A program made the translations under genes and the position numbers. This document shows, piece after piece, positions 38,801-51,600 of a DNA stretch of 64,000 nucleotides. The notes under the pieces are model-generated. The model was given only the letters and a program-made list of their open reading frames with translations. It ran no database searches and was not told where the DNA came from. The stretch is from Cucumis sativus (Eukaryota; Streptophyta; Magnoliopsida; Cucurbitales; Cucurbitaceae), in the NCBI RefSeq assembly GCF_000004075.3, contig NC_026658.2, positions 24,664,075-24,728,074 of the forward strand, given 5' to 3'. How positions within the stretch are numbered: the stretch's first letter is position 1; each line of letters starts with the position of its first letter.

Positions 38801-41800
38801 TCCTATAAAAGTTTTATAAAAAAGAAACCCTTCCCACTCCATCTTGCCCAACCACATGTCAATGCTTTTAACACTTCTTTCTTTTTTGCCTTTGGACCTC
38901 CCACTACCCATTTCTCTAACTTCTTCCGTCGCCCAACTCTCTGCTCTTTGAAAAGATGAATTTCTCATTTTAACCTCTATGCTTTTGTTGATACAATTAT
39001 TTTCACAGCCACCGCTATCCCAAACTAGGTATTACTTTGCCCCATACTGCCATTAGTGTCATGTGAGAGTGTGATCTATCAAGCAACTGACAGAATTTTT
39101 AGTGTTGAATTCGAATCAGGTTAGGAAATCAACGGACTAGAAAATTGTTTTGTGAAACATAAGACATTTAGCTCAAATCTCAACTGCTAGCCTAAGAATG
39201 TATTTGGTCATATTTATTGCCCTTGGGCCTTTATCACATCTGAGTTTCTACATGCCTGTTAATTTTCAGGGTGCACCAGTGTGAAGCGTATTGTGGCTGA
39301 CTTTATTCCTCGATACGCGCCTCATTGTCCGACTGCTCTTGAAGCTGCGACAAAAGTTATCATCAATATGCACAATCAGAGCTTGGGAATAATAAGTAAT
39401 GGGGAGGATGTTGATAATGTTGCGTTTGAGACAGCAAGGGCTTGTATTATTGGTTTAGTTGATATTTGTGCTGCTGTCATGTCTAAGGCATCTACATCAT
39501 CTGTCATCAGAGGCATTTGCTTTGAAGTTTTTCAGAATGTTTTCACCTTTTTTGTGTCATCTTTTGAGGGAAAAGATATATTTCAGATTGTAGATAAAGA
39601 AGCTCTTAGACTTCAAGATTCTGCAGATGTTTTCACTGAGTTAAAGCAGAAGTATACTGATGAAAATATTTTGCCTGTGATTAAACTTTCCAAGTTACGT
39701 GCTATCAGTCTCCTCTGGCTATTTTTCCATTACCCTAAAAATTTAGCTGCAGCTTGCTTTGAGTTTTTCAACATGGCTGCCGAGGGAATTCACAAGGACG
39801 GGCAGTATTTTCTAAATCAGATTGTGCTTGGGCTGGATGTTGACATCACCCATCATTTGGATAAAAGAAGTGAGAACCAGACAAGCCCAAAATACTGCAA
39901 GGATGATGCTAAGGAACAAGTTTCAGTCAGTAGTCACTTCTCCGGTGATGCATCATCTGTTTCAAGAAACTGCATGCTGAGCTTGGTATGCCTACAATGA
40001 TTTTTCTTTATGTTAAATTATCATTATTTTCTGCAGCCTTGTACATTCGGACAATAATCTTCTAGACTCCACTGTCATGGCTGTGTATTTTTGCTTTCAC
40101 TGAAAGTTATTTATTTATCAAGTTTGGTCTCTTAAAAGATGTTGTTGGAGAAATTACCTGAGGTTGGAACAATGTGGTTGACAGGTTTATACCATTGAAT
40201 GTAAGAGAGAAACAAAAATTATGGTTTAACCATGTATCAAATATTTAGGAGTTAGCACAATGTGATAAGGCTATGATAGAAGAAATGGAGGCTCTAAAGA
40301 AGCACGATCACATTTAACAACCATATTTGCTGACAAAAACCAGTCTACTATGGGTATTTCTTTTTAGGGTTTTGATTGTTTGATTGCTTTTACACACTAC
40401 TGCTCACTAGCATCCAGGTTCGCATGATCACTGTTTAAGACGGAATTTTAAGTAACCATTAGCTATCGCCTATCGGTAGATTAACTACTTGTCCTCTTCT
40501 TTTGGAGCTAATGAAGGAATATACTCTCACATATGGTTAATAATGCAAGACTTTTTTGTCCTTTTTCCCTCTCATTCACGTATCATTGTACTAGGGATTC
40601 TTGAATGCAGGTTATGGGGAAAGATCAATCATTTCGAAACTGGATGGTTACACAGTATAAGAGGCTTCGTGATCTGCCGTCCTTTAGAGCTTTAGCAGAC
40701 ATAGCATCTTCTCTGGAGGGAATTTTTGAATCATTTTCTGAGTTAATGAACAATGAAGATACTCAAGTAAATATAGATGAGGAAATGTCTGATTCCTTGA
40801 AGCATTCTACTCGTAATAGAGGTGAAATTTCCATTGAACTATCTGATAAAAGGAGAAAATTGAGACATTGTGATTCCCTTGAAGATGGTTTCAATAATAA
40901 AGTGACTGGTCAGCATTTTTCGTCAATTCCTATTGATTGCAAGCACACCACGTGTTCTGATTTTGATACTGGCAGCTTGAGATCCATGGCATTTGATGTT
41001 CAGGAGCCTGGAGGTTTGCTACATGGAAGTTTGCCCCAGTCACTGGATCCTTTGAGCAAGCACGATCATTTGTCTTATGCAAAAACATCATTAGACCTGC
41101 AGCACAATTCTTTTGAATGTACAAAGCATTCAATTGATGGGAATCAAGTTTCAGGTGTTGACCACAATTTTCCTGCTCAGAGATTGTCTTCTGGAGATAT
41201 CAATAATGATCTTGTGCCTCCTAGGCATCAACTATCGGTGCCATGTAGTTCTACAACTTGTCAGAGTTCGTGGTTTTCTGATGGAGATTCATCAGCCATG
41301 GATATATTTTCTGCTTCCAAACAGCTATGGGTGGGCCTTTTAGGCCCTGAGGTTTCTGAAGGTCACATAAGGTATCAATTTGAGAGGTTTGGTTACATTG
41401 GACATTTCTTCTTCTTTCCATTAAAAAGGTTTGCAGTGGTGGAATATGGTCACATCATTGATGCCATAAGGGCACGTGAATATATGCGTGGACAATTTCA
41501 GTGGTGTGTAAAATTCATGGATATTGGTTTAGGAACTAGGGGTTCCACTCACGGGGTTGCAATTGGTTCCAGTTCGCATGTATATGTTGGAAATGTTTTG
41601 AGCTACTGGGTGAAGGATGAGATTCTGCATGAGACAAGGAAAGTACTTAACAAGGGTCCATACATGGTCTCTGATCTTGGCAACGAGGGAGCATTGCTGA
41701 TGGAATTTGAGACTCCGGAAGAAGCTGCAGTTGTAATGGCACATCTCAGACAACATCGAAGGGAAAAGAATATTCACTGGACACCTCCAAATGCAGGACA

Positions 41801-44387
41801 AATGAATATTGCACCTCCTTATTTAGATGGTGGAAGATCTGCTTGTGCCCCTGGTGGTGGTAACATGAGAAGCAACAATCCTGGGAACATGCCCAGTAGT
41901 ATGGTTGGGTCACCTCATGCTCCAATGGTACCAGAGAGTCCTAACTTCAGGACAAGAATGTCAGAGCTATCTTCCTTGCTTTATACACTGCGTGCAAAAT
42001 ACAACATCAATCAAAATTCAAGTTATTTTGAAAACTACATATCTGGAAGTTGCAATACATCAATGAGGGAAGAAGACAGAACTCCTACTAGCACTCTCTG
42101 GGTTTCTTTTCCAAATTTTAATTCTCCTTTTGTCACTGATGAGGAATTGATGAGAATATGTAATCTTGCCATCAGCAATACTGGGTCTGTTGTGAGGATG
42201 ACTCGAGCAAGTGTACAGGTGGGCTGTGGTTGGTTTGTTGAGTGCAGTAGTGTAGATGCTGCTATCACTGTCTTGAAGAATCTCCGTAGTTGTCCTGGAA
42301 TTTTCCTTCGAATAGAATTCAGGTTTTTCCCTCATAAACTCTCTCTTGTCGTTTTGTGTTGATAGAAGATATTTCCATTATGTTTCAGGAGCTTTTCGTT
42401 TTATTTATTTCTAGTGGTTGCCCTGGAATTTTCCTTTGCATGGAATTCAGGCCCCTCCTCCCCTAGAAGAGCTAGCAGTTTGATTGTTTCTCACCTTTGA
42501 TTATTTTGTTAAAGCATTTGGGATCTTTTTATCATGTTAGTCAGCTGTTACTTCCTAGTTTCAATTACACTCGGCTGTCTTCTATTTGCTTCTTTTTTGC
42601 TCCTACATTATGTTGTTGAGGTTGGATTGCCTGTAATGAAATATTTCTTGTTTATTTGAACAGTTCACCCGGAAGGTTCCATGCAACACCTTTTCTGAGG
42701 AACCATGAAAGTTGTGCTATGGAGCTTCCATCTCCCAGAATATTACACGAGAATCATGCAATACCTCAGCAAGGTGGATATTCCTATCAGTCAAGCTGGG
42801 CTCCTTCTGGTCATACAGAGATGCTTGAAATAGGGGTTGGAAAGACTGATGCTTGTGAAAAAAACGTGCTGATAGATCATCCACAAGGTGAAATCCACCA
42901 CCACCACCCACCCACACACACACACTAGAAGGAACTGTTGAAAATTGTGCAACTTTATTCAGTTAATGGTTTGAAATTCTATTTAGGTGGTCACATGGTG
43001 TCTGGAACCATTCCATGCTTGCCCATATCAACAATGGGACCTCCCGCTCCACCACCTCCACCTCAGATGCAGCCACCTCCATTTGTTCGATCTCCATACC
43101 CTCCTCCAAACAGTTCTTGGGATGCAAGGGGTTTAAACCACCCTTTGCCTTTAAATCCAATATCACCAAATGTTATACCTAATTCTTATCCAGGTAATTC
43201 TGTTGCATGCCCTCCCTTTTTACCCGCTTCCGTGACACCTCTTTCTCAGATACAAGGAACTCCGATGCAGCATCTAGACCATGTTTTCCCCCATTCTGTT
43301 GCTCCACCTTCAATATCATCTCTACCACCTTCCCAGCCAGAGATGCCTCCTCCTATACCTCCATCCCCACCACCTTTGCCTCACTCACAACCACCTAACA
43401 TTCCTCCTCCACCCAGTTCCCCTCCGCCTCCACCTCCACCCTTATCTGCCACAGGAGCCAGTGAAGTAGAAAATTGCAGCCAGCATGTTCAGTGTCAATG
43501 GAAAGGAGCACTTTGTAAAAGCGGGGTTCAATATTGTTCAATTTATGCACAGAGAGTGGATTCCCAAACTTGCAAATACTTAAATGCTGGTCCAGAACCT
43601 ATTGAGTAACGCCTCTGGTCCTATGTTTTCTGCTTGATTTAATAATCTGTTTGGCTGGAATTTTACTTAATTCTTGGTGCAGGTGGCCTGCAAAATTAGA
43701 TATGACCAAGCGCACAGATTTTAAGCATGTGAAGTCGACTTTCACCAGCACGTCACCAAGTAAAGTAAGTGCATGAAGATCCTTCCTAATGGGATTTTTT
43801 TAAAGAGTCGGATTAAAAAAAATGAAGAAAATAGAAGATTAAAGAAACTCACTGGAGCCTGTAATATTATTGCTACTATGAACAGGGGTAAACTAGGTTT
43901 AGATCTAGTAGATGCAAAGCCGTTTTTATCTCCCCTTTTAACGATTTCCCTCTTTTAATGTTTTTCTACAGAGGGAGATATGTCAGCTGACCCCATCTTC
44001 TGTTGGAGACCATAAAGGAGTAAGCATCTTTTTGTTTCAAATTTGTCTCATTCGTTTGCAAATCGTTTTCCTGGTGACTAATGATCTTTATCATGTGATT
44101 GTTTTAGAAATACAAGCATGGCTGTTTAATCATTATTGCGATATGCAGTATATTTTAACAAACATACCATGTAATCTTGGCAGTTTCAAGATTTTGTATC
44201 GTACTTGAAGCAGAGGGATTGTGCAGGAGTAATAAAGATACCGGTCACTAAATCACTATGGACAAGGCTTCTCTTTATACTTCCATATTCACAGGACTCG
44301 TGTTCTCTGCTCTCAATTCCTCCAGGTCCACCAGATAGCCTAATTGCCTTGGTTCTTCCCAAAGAAACAAACTTCGAATGGGTTTGA
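35832..44387 (+). CDS. SPEN-like RNA-binding protein with three RRM-like segments and SPOC domain
   Basis: Eight exons: 35832-36153, 39270-39985, 40611-42322, 42664-42887, 42987-43605, 43683-43764, 43972-44019, 44184-44387. Phases agree at every junction and give 1308 aa. Residues 1-60 are Pro-rich with a basic patch (KKRRNY). Residues about 80-250 form a helical region I cannot name. RRM-like segments start near 583 ([16 protein letters not shown]), 668 ([16 protein letters not shown]) and 841 ([18 protein letters not shown]); the RNP motifs are weak. A long poly-Pro region covers about 1010-1145. The last 160 residues fit a SPOC domain (WKGALCKSG, then GVIKIP, then [16 protein letters not shown] at the end). 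RRMs plus SPOC is the layout of FPA and other SPEN proteins, nuclear factors in RNA 3'-end processing and silencing. By gene order this should be the At1g27750 counterpart. Introns 1 (3.1 kb) and 2 carry retroelement debris. Confidence 0.88.
36775..36791. repeat. Left target-site duplication of the intronic LINE
   Basis: AAAACTGATCATACATT. It matches the right copy at 38274-38290 at 16 of 17 positions (A versus G at one site). It marks the insertion point in intron 1 of the SPOC gene. Confidence 0.85.
36792..38273 (+). mobile_element. 5'-truncated L1-type LINE retrotransposon, pseudogenised
   Basis: About 1.48 kb in intron 1 of the SPOC-protein gene, in the gene's orientation. It keeps only the 3' part of the second ORF. 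After a tandem block come [19 protein letters not shown] (about 36906 on) and [11 protein letters not shown]; these are followed by [12 protein letters not shown] and [15 protein letters not shown]. The zf-RVT region is at about 37700-38045: [45 protein letters not shown]. Several frameshifts and stops mean no intact protein remains. It ends in an A-rich tail (38262-38277) and is flanked by a 17-bp target duplication, the hallmark of target-primed reverse transcription. Confidence 0.9.
36811..36922. repeat. Five tandem copies of a 22-23-bp unit at the LINE 5' end
   Basis: Units start at 36811, 36834, 36856, 36879 and 36902. Each reads like TAAAGGGGGTAGGCTAACTC plus two or three bases. The last unit runs without a break into the LINE reading frame, where its AGGGGGTAGGCTAACTCTG part encodes the conserved GGRLTL motif. 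The block is therefore an amplification of the element's own coding sequence. Confidence 0.9.
38274..38290. repeat. Right target-site duplication of the intronic LINE
   Basis: AAAACTGATCGTACATT, directly after the A-rich LINE tail. One mismatch to the left copy suggests the insertion is old enough for a substitution, or that the mismatch arose at integration. Confidence 0.85.
38520..38830 (+). mobile_element. Second LINE 3' fragment in the same intron
   Basis: Translated pieces resemble the C-terminal end of plant LINE ORF2: [11 protein letters not shown] (about 38557), [12 protein letters not shown] (about 38611-38647) and, in a shifted frame, [14 protein letters not shown] (about 38673-38715). 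Compare [14 protein letters not shown] in the neighbouring LINE. It ends at an A-rich stretch near 38817-38826. The left border and target duplication were not found. Frameshifts and a stop after ITKF show that it is dead. Confidence 0.6.
40247..40317 (+). mobile_element. Scrap of Ty1/copia reverse transcriptase in intron 2
   Basis: The frame from 40249 reads [19 protein letters not shown] and reaches a stop at 40315-40317. The words [10 protein letters not shown] are typical of the start of the copia RT domain. No LTR, integrase or further RT motifs are visible nearby, so this is a short remnant or a chance match. Confidence 0.45.
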
Positions 44388-45623
44388 TTAAATGGGACAA
44401 TGTAGATTACTCTCATTGATGTAATCATCTTTGTAAGCTAGACGAGAGTGTAAATTTTGTAGTGGACATACAAATTTTGACTGTTATTGCTAGGATTGTC
44501 GCTTCTTGTGTATCATTCGTGTGCTTACTTTTCTTGAAACTAAGGTCTTCTCAGAGTGCTTGAATGAATTCAGAAAATATTTCTTTTCCCTTAAAAAACA
44601 TGAAATGAAAATGCATTCGTTGTTCAGGTGAAGCAGCCAATTCTGACTCAACAATCACACATACAAAGAAGTAATGATTGTGTGAAGCCAACTTGGTTAT
44701 CAAGGAGTGTATCGGAATCAACTTGAGAGTTGTTTGCTGTTCAAGAAAGTTCTTCATGCATTTTAATTTATACCATGCACATGTAATGTCAGATTCTAAT
44801 TCTTTCCTGTTTTAGTTGTACGATGTTTTTATGCCCAAAAGATGTTTGATCCTAGGAGCTGAGGAAATTGAAGTTTTATACTTTATTGACCCCTTACATT
44901 GGTTTACAACTCTTTGTTGTTCGACTCAACAATGTGATATTTATGTATGTTTACTACAAAAAAATCAATTATTTTTTCTTTTCTTGAGTTTAGTAATTGG
45001 AATCTATAAAGTTATACTATTAGTTCTAAGGTATAGTTTTGATACCCATCCACACAAAATAAATGTTCAAATTTAGGGAAAGAAATTGAATTTTTTACTA
45101 TAGAAAATAGTGTTTCTTTACAAAATTCGACATTCTACTTGCAAAAGAGCAATATGAAGCCTAACGTTTTATGCAAGAATATACACCATCTCATATCCTA
45201 ACACGATATATTATGATATATTGTAAAATGTAGTGTGTTTAGTATTCAGTATTTAATCATAAAAGATATTTGCAAAACAATCATTATTTAATCCTAAAAG
45301 GTATTTGCGAAAAGATGATTGGATCATTGCAACAAAAATCTCAAGAAAATATGGTTTTGATTAGAACTTGAAAGTGGTTTCCATTCGAAAAAGCTCTCAA
45401 AGACCCAGATTCCGCTCGTCGTAGTCCAAGTGGAATTCCGAACCCAAGTTCGGTTTGGCAGTCGCCAGCCACCAATCACAAAGCCGAAGAAAGGTATAAA
45501 TTAGGAAGCCAATCGATTCCTCTTCCTCTTCCTTTTCCTCTTCCTTTTCCTCTTCCTCCTCTTAACTCGGTTCTCTCTTCTTCCAATCTAATCACCAACA
45601 CAACGCAGCTATCTGAATCCAGA
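44388..45623. other. SPOC-gene 3' region and CUE-gene promoter
   Basis: About 1.2 kb between two genes on the same strand. The first 400 bases probably hold the SPOC-gene 3' UTR. The leader of the next gene carries a TTCCTC/TTTTCC pyrimidine repeat at about 45517-45560, common in plant 5' UTRs. No other gene is seen. Confidence 0.6.
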
Positions 45624-48600
45624 ATGTCTAATCGTTACAACCACGATGGAAACAAGGGTTTAAGGAAGGACCAAAAGAAGTACATCCCAAAGAATCAAAT
45701 TCAATCCACAAATGAACTCCCCAACCCTAAACCTACCCTTTCGACTTCTCTCAAACAATCCCTGCCTAACCCATCCGATTCTACTGCCGCGCCATCAATG
45801 AGTAGGATTCAAATGGGTGCTAACGGAGATTGGGTATCTAGCAGAGCTAGTGGTGGCAGTTTCGTGAATTACTTGCCACAGGACGAGGCTGTTGCCACTG
45901 GTCTTCGTGCCGAAGAAGGAGCATTGGATCCGGTTGAATCTCAAAGAGTCGTCGACCTTCTGAACAGGGAGTTGTCTCGGCTGCTCAAGTTGAATGCTAA
46001 AGAGTTTTGGAGAGAAGGTATTTGTTAATACATTTCTGAGCACGTGCTTTTCAAATTAACCTGTGGGCATGTGTTTTGTGATTCTGCTATTGATTGGTGT
46101 CATGTGTTTATATTGAGTATACTTTGATGGTATTATCGAAACAGTGGTGAAGGGTTATCTCCTTATATTCTTCCTTAAAAGTGCTCCCTAGGTGGTGCTT
46201 GTTTCTTGTAGGATGCATTAACTCTTGTTATATAATTATGATGTATTGATAAAGGTAGCAATACAATGTAATCATCCGTCAGTCGACTGATTCTTCTGAC
46301 TCTTCTCTCGTATTCCTTACAGTGGCTATGGATACTTCCTTGCATGAATTCCTCGATAGCTTCCTAAAATTCAGGACTAGGTGGTATGATTTTCCCCATC
46401 GTGGAGCAAATGGAACAGTTGCAGGTGTCATCGTCGGAGAAAATGAATTAAGCCGCCGTGTTTTCATGGCGTTATACCGCATGTAAGTTCCACTACAAAG
46501 TACCGAGTCCTATTCACATTGAGCATGATTGCACAGCGGAATGGCTAACAGCATATTTTTTTCCCTCTAAAACCTTCTTCCTGCAGGTCTTCCAATAGGG
46601 ATCCTGGTGCACGAGCTGCTGATAGCCTCAGTTTGAAAGATCATGGAGGTAATTTCACTCTTTATGTCTATTTTAACATGGCCTTTGTACAGCTATATAG
46701 TTCTCACTTTATTGTTTAGCGTGACTGTAAACACTATCTCTAATTTTTTATCCCATCATTATGTTATTAAGTTATTGGGACTATTGTAAGCCCAGCCTTT
46801 GAATTTGTTTCGACAACAAATCCAATCTGATGAAAGCTGGAAGATTCAGCTACATATGACATAACATAAGCTATTGAAGTAAAATGAGCTAGATGAAATA
46901 TGATGTAGCTGTTATGGACCTGGTTACGCTCTTATGGTAGCCAGCGGACTGTTTATGCATGTTTATACAAGTACTAACAGTTTGCTGGTAGAGTCACGTG
47001 GACCTTTTTTAAAATAATTTTAGTCTGATTAAGAGGATATATTATTCTCAAGAACTTCAAATGCGTCCTAGAATCATCATCTCGCCAGTGAAACTGAGTT
47101 TCTATCAATTTTGTGATAGTGGTGCCCTGTTGTTCACTAATTTTTCATATAGTCCTTCTGCAGGAAAAGAAGTTGCTTGACCTTCCAAAGTTACTTGATA
47201 TATGTGCTATATATAGTCACGAGAATGAAGATCTAACTAGAATACTGGTAATCATCTTTCTTAGTAGCTCCTGTTGGTTCTCATCCTATAACGATCATGT
47301 GATGTCTCCAAAGTTTTGTACTCTACTGATTTGGATGTTCGGACTATTGGATGATTAAAGGTTAAACTAGTTCTCAAAGTAATTCACATTTATATGGATG
47401 CAACTTCAAGTGTGGAATTTTTAGATGTTATAGTGGATCGTTTGTCTCTAGGTGATGTTATAATGATTTTGGAAGTTTATTAGATTGTTATAATTTAGGG
47501 TAATTATAATTGTTGTCAATTTTATGAATAATAATTAAGTATATAGCAACAGTTTAAGAAAAATTGTAAATATAGCAAAATCTATGGATGACAGACTCTT
47601 ATGGTCTGTGATAAAACAATATTTTCAACATGGTCTATTAGTGATAGACTTTCATTAATAAATTTTGGCAGAATTTTTTATATTTGCAAATTTTTTAAAA
47701 TATTGCTATATACTTTATTATTTTGAATCTAATTTGCTAGATTTGCAATTATTCCTATAATTTATAGCAATTATCTCCTCAAGAAAGAGATAATTCCAAC
47801 AAGAAAACAGATGAGTAATTGTTTATGAAACCAACACTGGAAATTGAGAACAGGCTGCACTGCATACACTTCTGTCTGCTGATTGTTTGATTGTAAAAAT
47901 TGTGTATATTTGTATTTTAAATTATTATTTACTTTGTGGATGCTTTAGCTGCATATTATTTAGGTAAGGGAATAATTTTACTTTTTTTTTAAAAAAAAAG
48001 GAAATAAGAGGTAAGAAAGAGAATATAATTTCTTTAGCTCATTTTAATGAAATGCAGTATGCATGCTTCTATGCATGTAGAAATTTCAGAAATAGCCTTG
48101 GGATTTTCCAGGTCGAAAATGTTTTAAAATCTCAGCAAAATATTCTCAGACGTTAAATGAAAAAAGGAGACTGGAAGTTTTTAGCTATTTGTAATGAAAT
48201 GTTGTATGCTACTCTTCTATTTTGAGTTGATATTTGAAATTGCCATTTAAACTTTTCCAGGTTGACAATGCTATAAAATCCCAGCCTAGTATTCATCAAA
48301 CTTTACCATCAGTTATATCTCATTTCCTCAGAATTGTCTCTATGATGCATGAAAGGTGCAGCTCATCTCTTGAGGTATTTCTTTTAATTAATATGTCTTG
48401 TTGCTAGTGAATATTCCAGGAAATCCTCTGTGATGCGATACCCTATTACAGCTAAAAGTTAATTGATCTTTATTTTAAGACGAGAAATAAAAGATTTCTT
48501 TGATGATAAGAAGGGCACAAGAATCGGATGGGGTACGGGGTATGTCCTCACAAGCTGAGGAGTTCACAAGATATTTTCTTGTTACTTTTAGCTAGAATAT

Positions 48601-51600
48601 AGAATAATAGTAACTAAACCACAAATTATCAAGAGAACGCCAAAAAAGTAGAAGAAGAAGAAGAAGAAGATGGAAACACAATGAAACTAGTGAAAGGATT
48701 TTTCTTCGTTGTCCAAGATCCTATTGCTTTGGTTAAAGGAAACCAATTTGATAATATACAATTTCCCAAAAACAAAAAGAAAGCAATTTCATAGATGATA
48801 TGAAATTACAACGGAGGGGGAGGAAAGCCAATCACAAGACCAGAGGATGTTACAAAAGGTTGTTCCAATTGGTTATATTAGAATGAAAAAAATGGACAAG
48901 GGTATGAGAGCTATTTTTTCACCAAGGAAGCTCCAAAAAAGGGAGCTTCAATAACCAAGGATTTCGTTTGTTATTGCCAAGGGTTTTTTTTTTCTCTCGC
49001 CAAATAGACCAAAAGAGAGCTCTAATACACTGAAGACAAAGGGTTTATTTTCTTTCTTTCTTTCTTGAGCGGGTGATCCACCTTCGTTGGGGAGCATTGT
49101 CTGTATGATACCAGAGAAGGGAGATTTTGGGAATTCTATCTGGCATTGATGCGTTTGAAAAGGTGGATCTTTAAGTAACTTAAAAGTGTGAATGAAAGTG
49201 AAAGGTGGTTAAATTGGAAGGATCCCAAGGGGGTTCGAAGTCCTTGAGAAGATTTAAATCCAACCTTTAAGAGAGCATGTGGCTTTGACAAGTATGAAAC
49301 AAGGGCAAAGCAAAGAAACGTGAAAAGGGACAATCAATTCTTCACATACCAAAACTCATCTTCTGGGCCCATTGGTCTGCAAAACCGAGTTATCTGAACA
49401 CGAGAAACCAGAAGTTTGACTTCTCAACCTTAGGTCATCAATTCTTGCCTCAAGGAATACATAAAAGTAGAGACACAACATTACACAAAGAAGCACATTG
49501 CTCGTGAGTGAATCTGCTATTTTTAATTTGCGAGGGACCTTTGGTATGATATGGCTGATACTGCCAAAATATTGCCCAAAGAAAGCACATGTTTCACTTT
49601 CTAGTCTTTTGCTCCACCACTCTGAATGGTATATACATCAATGTGCATGTCTATGCCAGGTAACGGTGCTGTTTTTTTGGGTTAAAAAATAAAGTCTCAC
49701 CCACTAGATTATGGAATTCAATTGCTTTAGGTTAGTTTCTTGTTTCTTTCCCTGGCAGTGTCAGAGTATCATCTTATGGAGTTCCATGTGCAAATTGTGA
49801 CGTACAGACCTTGATTTGAACTTTATTAATTAAGGAAATCTCGCCATTTCTTTTATGCAGACTCTCTTCTCCTCGAGTAGCCATGGAGGAAGTGGGTACA
49901 GTAAGCTTCAAGCTGACTTCTTGGAGGTACGTGAACTTGAACCGAGGGGAAATAGTTGTATATTACATCGAGGCTCTCCTATGTGTGTAAATTTATTATG
50001 ATCAAGAAGCTGAACCTTTATTTATTTCATTTCCAGCATTCTTTGCGCAAGAGCAGAAATCATTTCATCTATGTCACTACGTATTGTAGAAATCACTAAC
50101 TTGATTTTCTGGATAGGTGATTGATTTTATCAATGATGCAATTGTCAGTCTGGACTCTTTCGTCACTGCATACAGACTGGCAGCTATATTCTTCTGCTCT
50201 GCTGTTGAAATAAGGTACTATTCATTTGATACAAGATTCTGTTTCTAGATTTCCATTGGTGAAGTTTGTAATTGAATTTGAATATGTAGTTTCTCTCTCC
50301 CCCAAATCAATGTTAATGCAGCTGCGGGAATGAGGATTTGCTTGGAATGTTAGCAAGGTTGCATGATTTACTACTTCCATCTTTACAGCAGGGATTTCAA
50401 ATTGTCCTCATGCCCCAAGGAGATGAAATGATCTCTAATGTTGCAACAAGTTTGAAAATGCTAGCATTAAGAATAGTGAGTTTTGGTTGGAAACTGCTGG
50501 AAATCTGCTATCTAGATGACGAAGTGTTTGGAAATGACCTCCCTATTCCAGTCTCCATGAAGATGTTCCCTGCGAATGTAGAAGATCCTGTCATAAGAGC
50601 AGATATCTTGATTCAAACTTTGAGAGAAATCAATGGAATCTCGCAACAGGCTTCAGATAAACAACTTGGTCAAACATTTCTCCAGCATATGGAAAAGAAC
50701 CACTCCACAATGAACAGAATCAACAGTTTACGAAAGAAAGGTATGCTTTCTGGATTAAGTTGATCAAACCTTCATTAGTGCTACAATATACAAGTAAGTT
50801 AAAGCGTAACATTATTGGCAATTTATATTGCTAACTATTCATGCTTGGAATATTCGATCATTAGACCATAGGAAATCTTATGCATGGTATGTGTTGGATC
50901 TAGTTCCAGTGGCTTGTGAGATAAGAAAGCTTAGAGCTTTCCATCCTGTCAATTGCACAATCTCAATGCATTTTGGAAATAGAATCATTTTCAATTTTCT
51001 GCTCAACTCAACGCCTGCACAAAGAATGGGCCATAAAACGAAAAATCATGTTGACGAACAACTTCTATTTTCTTTTCTAGCTAGAAATAACATTATGACA
51101 TAAGTTGCATTGCCGATTTCTATTCCTACAGGATGGATGTTTGTCGATGATGAACAATTTAATTATCTATCAACGATAGTTATGTATACCCCCACGTCTG
51201 GTATTAAGGATCCATCTCTTTCCAAGGCCCCTATGATAAGCCACATATCAGAAGTAGATGAGGACGCTGCAATGTTGGAGTCGAAAATCTGTCAAATAAA
51301 GGATCTTTTCCCTGAGTATGGCAGTGGGTTTGTAGCTGCATGTCTGGTAGCTTATAATCAGAATCCCGAAGAAGTGATTCAACGAATCCTTGAGGGAACT
51401 CTTCATGTTGATCTTCTGTCCTTGGACACTTCCTTAGAAACAATGCCAGTGCCCAATTCTAGTGCGACTGCTAATAACAGGAAAGATAAAGGAAAAGGAA
51501 AACTGTTTGAGCCTTCAACAGTTCCCTACACCGATCAAGTCTCTCGTGGTAAAGATTTACCATCTGAAGGCCCTTCAGTTTCATCAACTTCTGTTGGCAG

